Positions 21,205-33,243 of a DNA stretch of 64,000 nt are shown in pieces. The DNA lies in the NCBI RefSeq assembly GCF_029168945.1, contig NC_083607.1, forward strand, positions 36,131,257 through 36,195,256. The letters are read 5' to 3'. A model generated the notes under the pieces. That model saw nothing but the letters and a program-made list of their open reading frames with translations. It made no database searches and was not told the DNA's origin. The translations under genes and the position numbers were made by a program. The DNA is from Cannabis sativa (lineage: Eukaryota > Streptophyta > Magnoliopsida > Rosales > Cannabaceae). How positions within the stretch are numbered: the first letter of the stretch is position 1; the number at the start of each line of letters is the position of its first letter.

Positions 21205-23955
21205 TTAATTGTTCTGCGTCCTCGACGAACCTACTGCATGATCTTCAATGTTCTGCATAAACTGCTGCAAGTCCTCCGCCTTCTCTCAGCTGATCTCGTC
21301 ATCAGTAAGGCTCTTCCATTTGACCAGGTATTCTTTTTTCTTCTTCCTCTTCACACGAACAGTTATTTCGGCAAGGATTTCTTCTGGTTCTCTACTTCTG
21401 CGTCCTTGAATGCTGATGTCATCCCTGGTAGATTGGTTTCGCGCTGGATCTTCTGGATCTTCATGATACAACTTGAGGTTGCTGACGTGAAGGACCGGGT
21501 GTATCTTCATCCAAGAAGGTAGTTCGACTTTTTAGGATGCTAGGCCAATTTTGGAGATGATTGGAATAGAGCCTTCATATTTGCGTACGAGTCTGATGTC
21601 CTTGTCCCCTCAGAATCTCAATTGTTCTAGCCACAGTTTGATCAACACTAAGTCACCTGCCTTGAACTCCAGCGGTTGAGGTTTTTGATTTTCCCACTTC
21701 TTCATTATTCTTGAAGCTTTCTCTAAGTATGCTTGGGCAATCTCTGTGTTCTTCTTCCAGTGTTTTGTAAAATTGAAGGCCCGCGAATTCCGTCCGTGGT
21801 ATTCATCCACTGTGCGAGGTAACAGTGGTTGCTGTCCATTCACAACTTCAAAAGGGTTCTTGTTCGACGAAGAACTCTTTTGAGAGTTGAAAAAAAATTG
21901 AGCTACGTCTAGTAGCTGCGGCCAATTCTTCTGGTTGGCATTGACATAGTGCCGCAAATACTCCTCCAACATCCCATTGAATCTTTCTGTCTGCCCATCT
22001 GTCTGTGGATGGTAGCTCGAGGAGATGTTCATTTGTGACCCAAGAAGTTTAAATAGTTCAGACCAGAAGGTCCCTGTGAATCTTCGATCTCGGCACTTAC
22101 TATATTCTGGGGTACTCCCCAATACTTAACTATATGCTTGAAGAAAAGTTGAGATGTCTCTTCTGCCGGACACTGCTTCGACACCGGGATGAAGGTTGCA
22201 TACTTTGAAACTCTGTCCACGATCACCAAGATTGCATTCAAGTCTCCAGTCTTCTGCATACTTGTAATGAAATCAAGCGAGACAGTCTCCCATGGTCTGC
22301 TTGGGAAAAACAAAGGTTCTAACAACCCTAGTGTCTTGTGCCTCTCCACTTTGTCTTGTTGGCAAACGAGATAGGTCCTTGTGTATTCCACCACATCCTC
22401 CCGCATCTGTGGCCAATAGTACCCATGCTTCAAAAGGGCATGTGTCCTATGCCACCCTTGATGACCTGCCCACAACGTGTCATGACACTCACTCAGCAAC
22501 GTCCTCCTCAGATCGCCTACCTTCAGAACAAACAAACGCCCACCTTTGGTCCACAAGAGGTCATCCTCTACCCAAAACTGAGTTGTCTTTCCTTTACTTG
22601 TGAGAGCCATGATGTTCTTTGCAATTGGGTCCTTCTCCAAGTTCTCCTTGATACGCTCCTTGATTGGTGTACCCACTCGGCTAGCTGACATACCCGCTAA
22701 CACCTTTAGAGCCGCCAACCCTACTTTACGACTAAGGGCATCAACTGCCTGATTGAGACGTCCTGCCTTGTGCTCAAAGTAAAAGTCAAATTCTACCAAG
22801 AATTCCTGCCATCGAGCCTGCTTGGGAGTTAGTTTTGGTTGCGTGAGGAAATTACTAACAATAGTATTATCGGTCTTCACCAAAAACTTCGACCCCAACA
22901 AGTAATGCCTCCACGTCTTTAAACAATGAATAACTGCCAGGAGCTCTTTCTCCTGCGCAGTATACTGCCTTTCTGCTTCAGAAGCTTCCGGCTCTCAAAT
23001 GCCACGGGGTGGCCCTCCTGCATGAGTACCCCTCCCAAAGCATAATCTAACGCATCCATCTACACTTCAAAGGGTTTGCATACATTTGGCAGGGCTAATA
23101 CAGGATCTTCAATCATGGCCTCTTTCACACTTCAAAAAGCTTCTTCACACTTCTCAGACCACGTCCATATAACATCCTTCTTCAATAACTCTGTCAAGGG
23201 TGTTGTTCTTCTCGAATAGCCCTCCACGAATCGTCTGTAGTAATTGGCTAAACCGAGAAATGAGCGTAGTTGTTTCACATTGGCTGGGGTCGTCCACTCT
23301 TGGATCGCCTGCACCTTTTCCAAATCCATACGGATCTTCCCATGTTCCACGACATGGGCTAGGAACTTGATACTTTCTTGAGCAAACGAGCCTTCTCTCG
23401 TTTCACATATAACTGCTCTTTCCTCAACTTCTGAAACATCGTAGCCAAGTGTTCCCGATGCTCTTTGAAAGTGGCGTTGTAGACCACGATATCATCTAGG
23501 TACACCACCACAAACTTGTCTAAGTCTTCATGGAAGACTTCATTCATGAGTGTATAGAATGTGGCTGGCGCATATGTCAACCCAAATAGCATGACACAAA
23601 ACTTGAATGCCCCATATCGAGTAACACAAGTAGTCTTTGGTTCATCCCATTCTACGATCTGAACCTGATAGTAGCCTGATGTCAAGTCTAACTTCGTGAA
23701 GTATTTTGCTCCACTTAGCTAGTCAAATAGATTAGCCATCAAGGGAAATGGGGTATCTATTGTGCACAGCCACCTTGTTGAGGGCGTGGTAGTCTATGCA
23801 CAGTCTCAAGGTACTGTCCTTCTTCTGAACAACACGGGGGCACCAAAAGGTGCCTTTGATGGTTTGATGAATCCTGCCTCCAACATCTCCGTTAGCTGCC
23901 TCTTCAACTCCTTAACTTCTAGGGGAGACAATCGGTATGCTACTTTAGCTGGGGC
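21205..23955 (-). pseudogene. Element E pol: RT, RNase H, integrase, chromodomain
   Basis: Reading leftwards: the RT N-terminal part with [11 protein letters not shown] (about 23795-23840), RT core with YLDDIVVYN (about 23490), and the thumb ([11 protein letters not shown], about 23250). RNase H follows with a LVKTDN motif (about 22880) and ends at DALSRK. Integrase has H-H residues, but the first zinc-binding cysteine is replaced by tyrosine (TYLVC). Its core has SLDFI, RDRRFTG and GQTERFN. A C-terminal chromodomain (KEYLVKWKSL, about 21300-21340) follows. Frameshifts occur near 22100, 22930 and 23355, and a TGA interrupts the chromodomain near 21288. The chromodomain would target integration to particular chromatin. 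Confidence 0.92.
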
Positions 23956-25632
23956 CTTTGTGTTGGAATTTATTTTACCAGGATCTTAGATCTACTCACA
24001 AGTATGTTGTTTAAACACCCTAAATATGAACTTTCTAAAACGATAAATTCAACACATATAAAGTTAAGAAAACCTTACATTGATGCAGCGGAATTAATGT
24101 TTCCTTCCGCTCAGATCTCTAACCCTTGTATCCTTTTGGTAGCAGAGTATAATCAAGATCTGAGCCCGAATGTCCTTCTTCTTCAAGTTTGATCCTTCAC
24201 AGTCTTCCAATCTATCATTGAGTTACTGCTTGCTGTGTGTGGGCACTTACTCTTTCACTAGGGTCAAAATTGATGAAGGGAAAAGAGAAGAGAGGGTTTC
24301 GGCCAGGTATAGAAAGTGGGGAAGGCTAAGTTTTTTTGAAGAGAGAAATTTCTGTCAGAATGCTTGTGAAAACTTGTAATTTGACTGAGCCATCACTTTC
24401 TATTTATAGGCAACTACTAGGTTTAGGTTAGGAATTATTTGGCATTAAAATAATAAAAAAAAATCAATTTGAAACTCCTCATTAAGTGGCCGCCCAAGGT
24501 GTAGTAGTGGGCCCCACTTGATTTTGCAGTTTTATCAAATTTAATTTCTATTTTCTCAAAAACGCCAATTTTCCAATTATAACCTTTTAAATGCCAAAAC
24601 TAATTATTTAATAACTAAAATAGATTATTAAATAATATTGTCATTTAATTTAATTATTAATTAGACATATAAAGTCCATTAATAAATAAATAAACTTAGA
24701 AACTCTTTTCTTTACAATTTCACCCCTGCTTAGTGAAAATTCATAAAATTAGACATAGTCTAACTTTAGAATTATAATTGATCAATCACAAATCAATTAA
24801 TGAGTCTTACAAGCAGAATGTTCTCAACTAGAATGGGGACCATGGATCTATATGCTGAGCTTCCAATAAGTGAACCAAATTTACCAAGTAAATTCCTACT
24901 TATTAATTCTTCGTTGAATCCACTCTTAGAACTTAGAATTGCACTCTCAGACTTATATAGAGCATATTGTATGTTCCACGATATCAATATGCTATCTCAT
25001 TTAACCATTGTTATAATCTTATTGTGATTTAAAGATCCTCTATATAGATGATCTACATCGAGATGGGATTTCTTTACCGTTCTCACCCCTTAATGTATTT
25101 TGCCCCTTAAAACACTTAGCTACCTGCAAATGGTGTTTAGTGATCTAATGATTAGTCAGTTAAACAAGAGCTCATCCATTTACTTCTATTTGCTAAGCTC
25201 GAAGGGAATCATCACTTTACTTCTATACACCAGTAGAAGCTATAGATTCCATATTTATGTTCAGCACTCCCACTCAATCATACTATCATGTTCCCAAAAT
25301 ATACGTATCACCCTGACCTAAAAGTAGGCTTAACTAATAAATCAAAGAACATGAATAGCACTCCTGAGTTGAGCCTAAGCATATCAGGATTTAGATTCTT
25401 TTAATCTTAAGATCAACTACTGATATTGACTTGGAAAGATATATATAACGGTAAGTTTGTAATATCTTAACTTAGTTGCAATATCGGTTTAGTCCAATGT
25501 ATACTCCAATACATTCGAAACTAGTATACTTTACTAATGTCCTGGAAAGAACATAACACTTACTCCAAGTGTAAGTACACATCATCGCTGATTATCACAT
25601 TAGTGTAAATCCAATAACACTGATGAAACAGG

Positions 25633-27522
25633 TGTTGGGTTTTATGCCCTAAATAAAACTCTGTTTCAATGTAATCCAGATTATTCTATATCAATAAAGT
25701 AACAGAAGTAATTTTTCATTCACTTGTGTATGTTTTGGTTCACTTAATCAATTGCTTGTCTATTTGATTTATAAATTCATCCAAACCCCTTTCACATACT
25801 TGAACATGTTTATTGTGTTGTCAACACAGTGGAAAATAAACATGACTATGTGAATAAAGTATTCCTAGATTTATCAGAACACTGGGTTTCACTGATATGA
25901 CAATCTACAACAGAGTTTACTTACATTTGGAGAAATGTTATGTTCTTTCCAGAACATAGGTTAAGGTAAAGCTCAGGTTGGATGCATGGAGTATGCATTG
26001 GAATGGACCGATATTGAACTTTGAATTAGATTTTGAAACTTACCGTAAACATCTATTCAATTCAATATCATAAGTTGATCCTAGATCACATGATCTAAAT
26101 CCTGATATGGTTAGGCTTAATTTCAAGAGTATTATTCGTGTTCTTTGATTTTTTAGTTAAGCCTAAATCTTTAGTCTGGGCAATACATACATTTTGGGAA
26201 CACGGTAGTGCAATTGAGTGGGAGCGCTAACATAAATATGGAATCTATAGCTTCTATCTGGCGAATAGTAAGCAAAGGGTGATTTCCTTCGAGCTTAACC
26301 AAACGAGATAAATGATTGAGTACTCATTTCACTTAGTTGAAATATCATTTATACAAGGGTTAAGTGTTTTAAGGATAAAATACATTGTAGGGTGTTACGG
26401 TAATTTAAGTCCCTTTACAGTGTAGATCATCCATATAGAGGATCATTGATCACATTAGGATTATAACAATGGATAACTAATAATGTGTCTATATGGTGGA
26501 ACATATAGAGCATTCTATATACTGAGAGTGCAATTCTGAGTTCTATGTGTGGATTCAACGAAGAATTAATAAGTTAGTGAATTTAAGTGGTAAATTCTAG
26601 ATCTGCTTATTGGAAGCTCGGATATATAGACCCATGGTCCCCTCACTAGTTGAGATGATATTACTTGTAAGACTCATTTAATTGATTTTAATTAATCAAT
26701 TAAAAAATTCTCAAGATGGACTTGTCAGTTTGAGAATTTAGCACTTATTAAGGGCAAAAAAGTAAATAGAGATTTTGAAGGGCATATTTATTAATTAGGA
26801 AACTTTAATTAGTTTCATTATTAATAAAATAAATGATAATATATTATTTGATAATTATTTTTAATTATTAAATAATTAGATTTATCATTAATATGGTTGA
26901 ACAATGGAATTGGCAATTTTTCACAAAAAGGAAACTATCAAGTGTAGGAAAAGGAAAGTTGGAAAAGTGGCAAGCCTTGTTTCCACATTGCCTAGGCCGG
27001 CCACTTAGCTTCCTTTTCCCTTTGATTTTTTCAATTCAAAATGTCAATCATAGCCCTTGGTGGTCTTCTATAAATAGAAGGCAAAGGCTTCAGAGTTAAA
27101 TATATCGGTACAACTAAAAAAGCTTTTCACAGCATTATTCTGAAAGAATTTTCTCTCAGAAAATTCTCTCTGAGCCCCACCCTCTCTCTCTCTATTCCTT
27201 CACTGTTTCGAAATGTATGAGTGCTAGAGTAGTGCCCACACACATCAAGTAATACCTCAATCATAGTGAGGAAGGCTGTGTAGATTTCAGAGACAAGAAA
27301 GAAGGACTTTCGGGCTCAGATCTTGATTATACTCTGCTACAGAAAGGAATCAAGGGTTAGAGATCTGAGTGGGAGGAGACATATATATTCCGCTGCAATC
27401 ACTGTAAGATTTCTAATACTCTTATGTGTTTAATTTCATATCGTTTTAGAAGTTCATATTTAGGTTGTTAAATCAACATACTTGTGAGTAGATCTAAGTT
27501 CCTGGTAAAATAACTTCCAACA
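25633..27522 (+). repeat. 5' LTR of element C
   Basis: It begins TGTTGGGTTTTATGCCC and ends CTTCCAACA. The TATA box CTATAAATAG is at 27068-27077, followed by a pyrimidine-rich segment with a CT run near 27182-27200. Confidence 0.96.
27068..27077 (+). promoter_or_regulatory. TATA box of element C 5' LTR
   Basis: CTATAAATAG sits in the conserved position for the family, embedded in a small inverted repeat (CTTCTATAAATAGAAG). Confidence 0.7.
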
Positions 27523-27524
27523 AC

Positions 27525-27537
27525 TGGTACCAGAGCC
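27525..27537 (+). other. Primer binding site of element C
   Basis: TGGTACCAGAGCC lies two bases after the LTR. It differs at one position from TGGTATCAGAGCC, so it is closer to the initiator tRNA-Met complement than the sites of A and B. Confidence 0.82.
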
Positions 27538-30144
27538 ATGGTAATTGATTTTCTTGCAAGAAATTTGGACTTAAAACGATTTGCTTGTTTTTTGGATGGT
27601 ATCATGTTGCTTTGAGTGTCATATTGATGTTTGAATGTTGTTTGTGAATTCTGGGAAAAATGGTTACTGTTTTTATTCTGTAATTATTTTTGTTGGATAG
27701 TTTGGAAAATTCTAAGCAATTTACCTTTTTACAGAACTCGATTTCGATTTAATTTGAATTAGTTATGATTTTTTGAAAATTGGAAAAATCGGGGTGACGA
27801 GCAACTCATCACGCGCGCGGAATGGCTGCTTGCAGCCTCCCTGCGCCGTGATCTCTCGGTCATGCACCTTGGATCCGCGCGCGGATGGCCATGCACAGTA
27901 TGCCATCCATACAGTTCATCCAATTTTCCAATTTTTTCGATTTTTCATGTTATTTCATGGAATTAAATTCCGATTTTTTGTGTAGTTTTGTATGTTGATT
28001 TTTGTTTTTCAAATTTCAAATCTAATTACCAGAAATAAATTAATTTTAATTTTTTAAAATTAATTTTAGATATTAGTGTAATTTGATTTTGAAAATAGGA
28101 AAAAATCAAGTTTTGCTTACCTTTTTCTTATTTCCTTTAAAATTTGATTATTTTATTGTTTTTTTAAGGTCAGATATTAATTTTTTTTTGGTAACTTGAC
28201 CTTAATTAAAATAATATCATAATAATCATGATAATTTTAAAAGAGGAAATAAGGTATTTTTGTTAACTTTTAAATTTTGTTATTTTTTTTTTAATTAAAT
28301 TAAATTGTAAAACAAGAAAAGGGTATGTATTTACCATTTTCTATTTTATTATTTAATTTATTAAATAACATGAAATTTAAAAGGAAAGTTAGCAATTTAT
28401 TTTGAAATGACATTTAGGTTACCCAAAACCTAATTTTTCAAAATGGTAGGTTTAATTTTAATTTTATTTTTCGAAATAAATGATTAAAATTAAATAAATC
28501 CTACATCCAACTATCCAAATCTAACCTTGTTGCAGGAGTATGTGTTTTAGATTGTTTGTAAGTTTTCTAAAACCTATTATTGCTTGATCTAAATTGCCTT
28601 GGTTAACTTGATGATAGATCAAATGATCTAATTTTAACCAAAGGTTCAATTGATGATAGATCAAGTAAATAATTTGTAACAGGTAATTTTTACAAACTTC
28701 TTTCATCTGTGTATGACCTAGCAACATGATAGGATCCATCCAAATGTGTATGCCTGTGTGAGCCTATATGTTTAATTTCTATTATAGATACATATAGGTG
28801 GTTGTTGCTCAATAAAATATCATAACTGATAGATTTTATTTAGGCTCATTTAGTTGTGAGCCTATTCAATTAATAACAGTTATTCATTTTAAGGTTAAAT
28901 TCCTCTCTTTTGGGCCTTGTGTGAGAGTTGGGAGCCTTAGAAGTGGGTGCGACATACTGGACCCAGCTCCCCCTCACATGAACAACCCCAATTGTGAAGG
29001 CCCATTTGCCTGATTTGGATAACTGTGATAGGTTAATTATATTAGTTTGACCTAATAAAAGATTGATTAGCAACATAATTAATTTCATTCTTCCTTGAAA
29101 TTAATTTAAGAAAAACATAGTTTGAATAGTCATATTCTGGAAAGCTATATGTATTTTTCTTGTTTTTAATTAAATATGAAATTATAACCATATAAATTCT
29201 TTCTTAATCTTAATTTTATAATTTCATTAAATATTCCTATTTAAGTTGAGATTTAGTTAAATCTATTAAATCAACTTAGATTTGAATATTTTTTAATTTC
29301 CTATTATAAATTAAGTTGAGGAATTTTAGAAATTGGTTATTGAGATTCTTTAGATATTTTTTAAGTTGATATTTTCTAAATATGGGAACTTAAAATGGAA
29401 TATCTTCTAAATTAAGTGGTTACTACTTAATTGGTAATATTTAATTAAGTCATTGTTTGAAGAATATTTTAAGTTGGGTATTTAGATTTTCTAAACAACT
29501 TAAATAAGATATTTTTCAAAATTATTCCATTTTTGAAATTTAATTAAAGTTTTTACTTTAATTTGTAATATTTCATTATTGAGATATGGAATATAAATGA
29601 TTAAACAAAATACATGTTTAAATAATGAGCTTTAATCAAAGAGAAATTCGATCTCCATTGTTGGTTTTACATAGCTATTGTTTTAGTGAGTAATCCTCCC
29701 TAATGGAGGAACGTTCATTAGCAAGTTAGCGCCGTTTAATCTCGAAAGATAAGTATTCTTATAGGTTTATTTATATGGTTCATGACCACCCTAATGGTGG
29801 CGACTATGTAAGACTTATAAGAATACGAAACAATGGTAGAAGCTCATAAGATAGAATTGCCTTGACTCTCGCCTAAACGGGACAACGCTGAATTCCAATC
29901 TTGATCGAATAAAAGGTTACTAGAATGTTTGACATTTTAGATGAATTGACAACTCTATTCAATGGATGATGCTTTGACTCTCGCCTAAACGGGACACTGT
30001 ATCAGTTCGTTGGAAACCTTGGAAAATAAACTATGTTAGATTTAGTATTTTTATAACATAAGTGATTGTTTATTTTCTGAACCTGTGTATGAATTTATAG
30101 AACCAAAACCTTACTTCTGTTTATTGATATGATGTAGTGCCAAT
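27538..30144 (+). other. Untranslated leader of element C with conserved inverted repeats
   Basis: This is a 2.6-kb noncoding leader. A GC-rich island at 27786-27910 stands out from AT-rich flanks. The block at 28495-29040 matches those of A and B. Inverted repeats at 28599-28641, 29694-29710 and 29753-29826 correspond in place to those of A and B but with different stem sequences. Two motif copies beginning TTGACTCTCGCC lie at 29862 and 29974. Confidence 0.8.
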
Positions 30145-31458
30145 ATGAATAACCCTCATCCCGATCCACTCCTAGTTAGTATCTTTGCAAAAGAACTCAA
30201 TAGTGTGAAAATGCATCCTGGTAGTTGCACTAACTCGCACCTATTGTTGATGAATCTGAAATTCCAAAAGGCAAATCTACTAGGAATTGATTTATCAAAG
30301 GAACAATGGGTAAAACTCATACTTTATAGTCTTCCTCAGGAGTATAACAGTTTTGTTCTATATTATTTATTGAACAATCCTAACTCCTCCGACATGGACA
30401 AACTCGAGTCTGAGTTGAGGGCCCATGAGCGGGATCTGATTGCAATGAGACCTCCTAGCATTGCAAGCTTTAATCAGAGGAAGAAGATTAAGCATGAGGG
30501 CTCTAACAAAGCTGCTTCTTCAAGTACAAATGTCAGACATCATGTTCTATGTGCGAATTGTAATGGAAAGGGACATAAAGAAGAACAATGTCCCAGGCTT
30601 CTAGACAATTCAAACGAAGGTGATGCTTTTGTATTTGAATCATGTGTTTTAGAGAACGACAAATCCTCCCGGATTGTTGATTCCGGATCTACTAACCATG
30701 TATGTTCTTCATTACAGCTGCTTGAAACTTGGGAGAATCTTCACCCAGATGAGTTAAAGCTTAAAGTTGGAAATGGCGAGTTGGTATCAGTTAAAGCAAG
30801 AGGAACAGCCCGAATCAAGTTTAATTCTAAGAAGTTTTTACTTTTAGAGAATGTTTTGTATATTCCTAATTTTAGTAGAAACTTGATTAGTGTTTCATGT
30901 TTACCGACACAATTTTATATATTGAATTTTTCGAGTTCAAATTGTTCAATTTCTCGTAATGGATTTCATATATGTGTTGCAAACATGGAACGAGGGCTTT
31001 ATGTTTTAAGACCTGATACTCAAATCTCACTAAATACTGAACTTTTCAATGTAGCTAAACCTAGAAGCCTTAAGAGAAAAGAGATTGATAATGATGATCA
31101 AACTTATCTATGGCATTTACGTTTAGGTCATATAGGATTTGATAGACTCAATAGGCTAACCAAAGACGGTCCATTGAAAAATGTCGTCTTAGGAGAGCTG
31201 CCAGTCTGCGAGTCTTGCCTAGAAGGAAAAATGACCAAACGTTCTTTCTCTGCAAAAGGAGAGCGTGCCAAAGAACCCCTAGGGTTAGTACATTCAGATG
31301 TTTGCGGACCGCTGAATGTAAAAGCCAGAGGAGGTTATGAGTATTTCGTCACTTTCATTGACGATTTCTCTAGATATAGTTTTCTTTACCTAATGCAAAA
31401 GAAATGCAAACGTTTGAAAAGTTTCAGGAATTTCATGCTTTGGCTCAAAACCAATTAG
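30145..31458 (+). pseudogene. Element C gag (truncated), protease and integrase start
   Basis: The frame encodes 437 residues. A short gag N-terminus (NPHPDPLLVSIFAKEL) jumps directly to the gag C-terminal half, so roughly the first half of gag is missing compared with copia relatives. A zinc knuckle CANCNGKGHKEEQC follows near residues 133-146. Then come the protease motif VDSGSTNH (about residue 171), the integrase zinc-binding region (WHLRLGH, CESCLEGK) and the first catalytic aspartate in HSDVCGP. A 1-bp loss near 31405 ends the frame. The domain order gag-PR-IN places it in copia. Confidence 0.93.
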
Positions 31459-33236
31459 GTAAAACATTAAAGATCTTGCGAACTGATAGGGGTGGAGAAT
31501 ATATGGATATGCAGTTCAAAGATCATTTAATTGAACTTGGAATTGAATCCCAATATACTGCCCCTAGCACTCCACAGCAGAATGGAGTTGCAGAAAGAAG
31601 AAATCACACTCTCTTAGAAATGGTTAGGTCTATGCTGAGTTACTCAACTCTGTCTACGTCCTTCTGGGGATATGCTATTCAAATGGCAAACGACATTTTA
31701 AATGTTGTTCCATCTAAAGCAGTCCCTAAGACACCCGTCGAACTATGGAATGGTCGCACACCTAGTTTGCGCCATTATAGGATTTGGGGGTGCCCTGCTC
31801 ACGTCTTAAGAAAGAAAGAAGGCAAACTGGAATCGCGAACTGAGGTTTGCATGTTTGTCGGAAATTCTAAAGAGACTAGGGGTGGACTATTCTATAGTTA
31901 CAAGGATAACAAAGTGTTTGTTTCTACAAATGCTACTTTCCTTGAAGACAACTATATGAAAGACAACAAACCGAAAAGTGAAATTGTATTAGAGGAAATG
32001 CTCACAGATACTGTTCCTTCAAATGTACCATCTTCTTCTACTCAAGAAGAGGAACATCCCACTCCCTCAGTTGAAGCAACTGAGAAAACTACTACTAAAG
32101 CTTCTGTTCAGAAGGTCACCGCTCCTCGTCGTAGTGGGAGGGTTTCCACAAAACCATCTCGTTATGGCTTGGATGGTGAAATCAATATGGTCGTTGGTGA
32201 CGGTATTGATGACGACCCATTGACCTATAAACAGGCAATGGCAAGTCCGCAACGGAAGCGATGGTCACCTGGTATGGATTCAGAAATGGATCCCATGAAA
32301 AAGAACAAAGTCTGGGAATATGTAGAACCACCTGAAGATTTTCGTCCAATTGGATGTAAATGGGTCTACAAGAAGAAAAGAGGTGCTGGAGGCGAAGTCG
32401 AAACTTTCAAAGCTAGACTGGTCGCCAAGGGTTATACCCAAAGAGAAGGTGTGGACTATGAGGAAACTTTTAGTCCTGTTGCCATGCTCAAATCCATCCG
32501 AATTCTTCTCTCCATAGCTGCCGCTTTAGATTATGAAATTTGGCAAATGGATGTCAAGACAGCCTTTCTTAATGGGCTTCTTGAAGAAACCATCTATATG
32601 GAGCAACCAGAAGGTTATGTTCTTCCTGGGCAGGAGAATAAAGTTTGCAAATTAAATAGGTCCATATATGGGCTTAAGCAAGCTTCTCGCTTATGGAACA
32701 AAAGGTTTGATGAGATCATCAAGACCTACGGCTTTCATCAGAATGAAGATGAACCTTGTGTTTACCAACTCAAGGAAAACCAAATAGTAGTATTCCTGGT
32801 CCTTTATGTTGATGACATTTTGATCATTGGAAACAATGTCAAGAAAATGACTCACATCAAGGAATGGCTTGACACTCAATTTGACATGAACGACTTGGGT
32901 GAGGCAGCCTATGTTCTTGGTGTTCAGATTGTCAGAAACCGGAAGAACAGATCCCTTGCTCTCTCTCAAACCGCTTACATTGACAAAGTTCTTGAGAGAT
33001 TTTCCATGACCAATACTAAAGGGGCAAACATGCCCTCTAGACATGGTATCTGTCTATCTAAGGAACAGTGTCCTACTGATCCTCAAGAGATAGAAGACAT
33101 GGCAAAAATTCTTTATGCTTCTGCAGTTGGGAGTCTAATGTATGCTATGCTATGCACTAGACCTGACATCTGCTATGCAGTTGGAATCGTGAGCAGTATC
33201 ACCAAATCCAGGAAGGGTACATTGGAACGCGGTTAA
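31404..33236 (+). pseudogene. Element C integrase core and reverse transcriptase
   Basis: The frame of 610 residues continues the integrase core with TDRGGEY and NGVAERRN, then the GKLESR and PRRSGR linker. RT follows with [31 protein letters not shown] and the catalytic YVDDILIIG at about 32807-32833. It ends in the RT-RNase H link (MLCTRPDICYAVG). A 1-bp loss near 33198 relative to element A causes the stop at 33236. All RT catalytic motifs are intact, making this the best candidate RT remnant of the family here. Confidence 0.94.
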
Positions 33237-33243
33237 GTATATT

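Noticed and set aside
21121..22688. Plus-strand frames over the gypsy integrase region
   Set aside because: They are antisense to the recognised minus-strand pol of element E.
28521..29088. Two minus-strand 72-codon frames in the leader of element C
   Set aside because: The matching frames in A and B are interrupted early, so there is no conserved antisense protein. The conservation is better explained at the RNA or DNA level.
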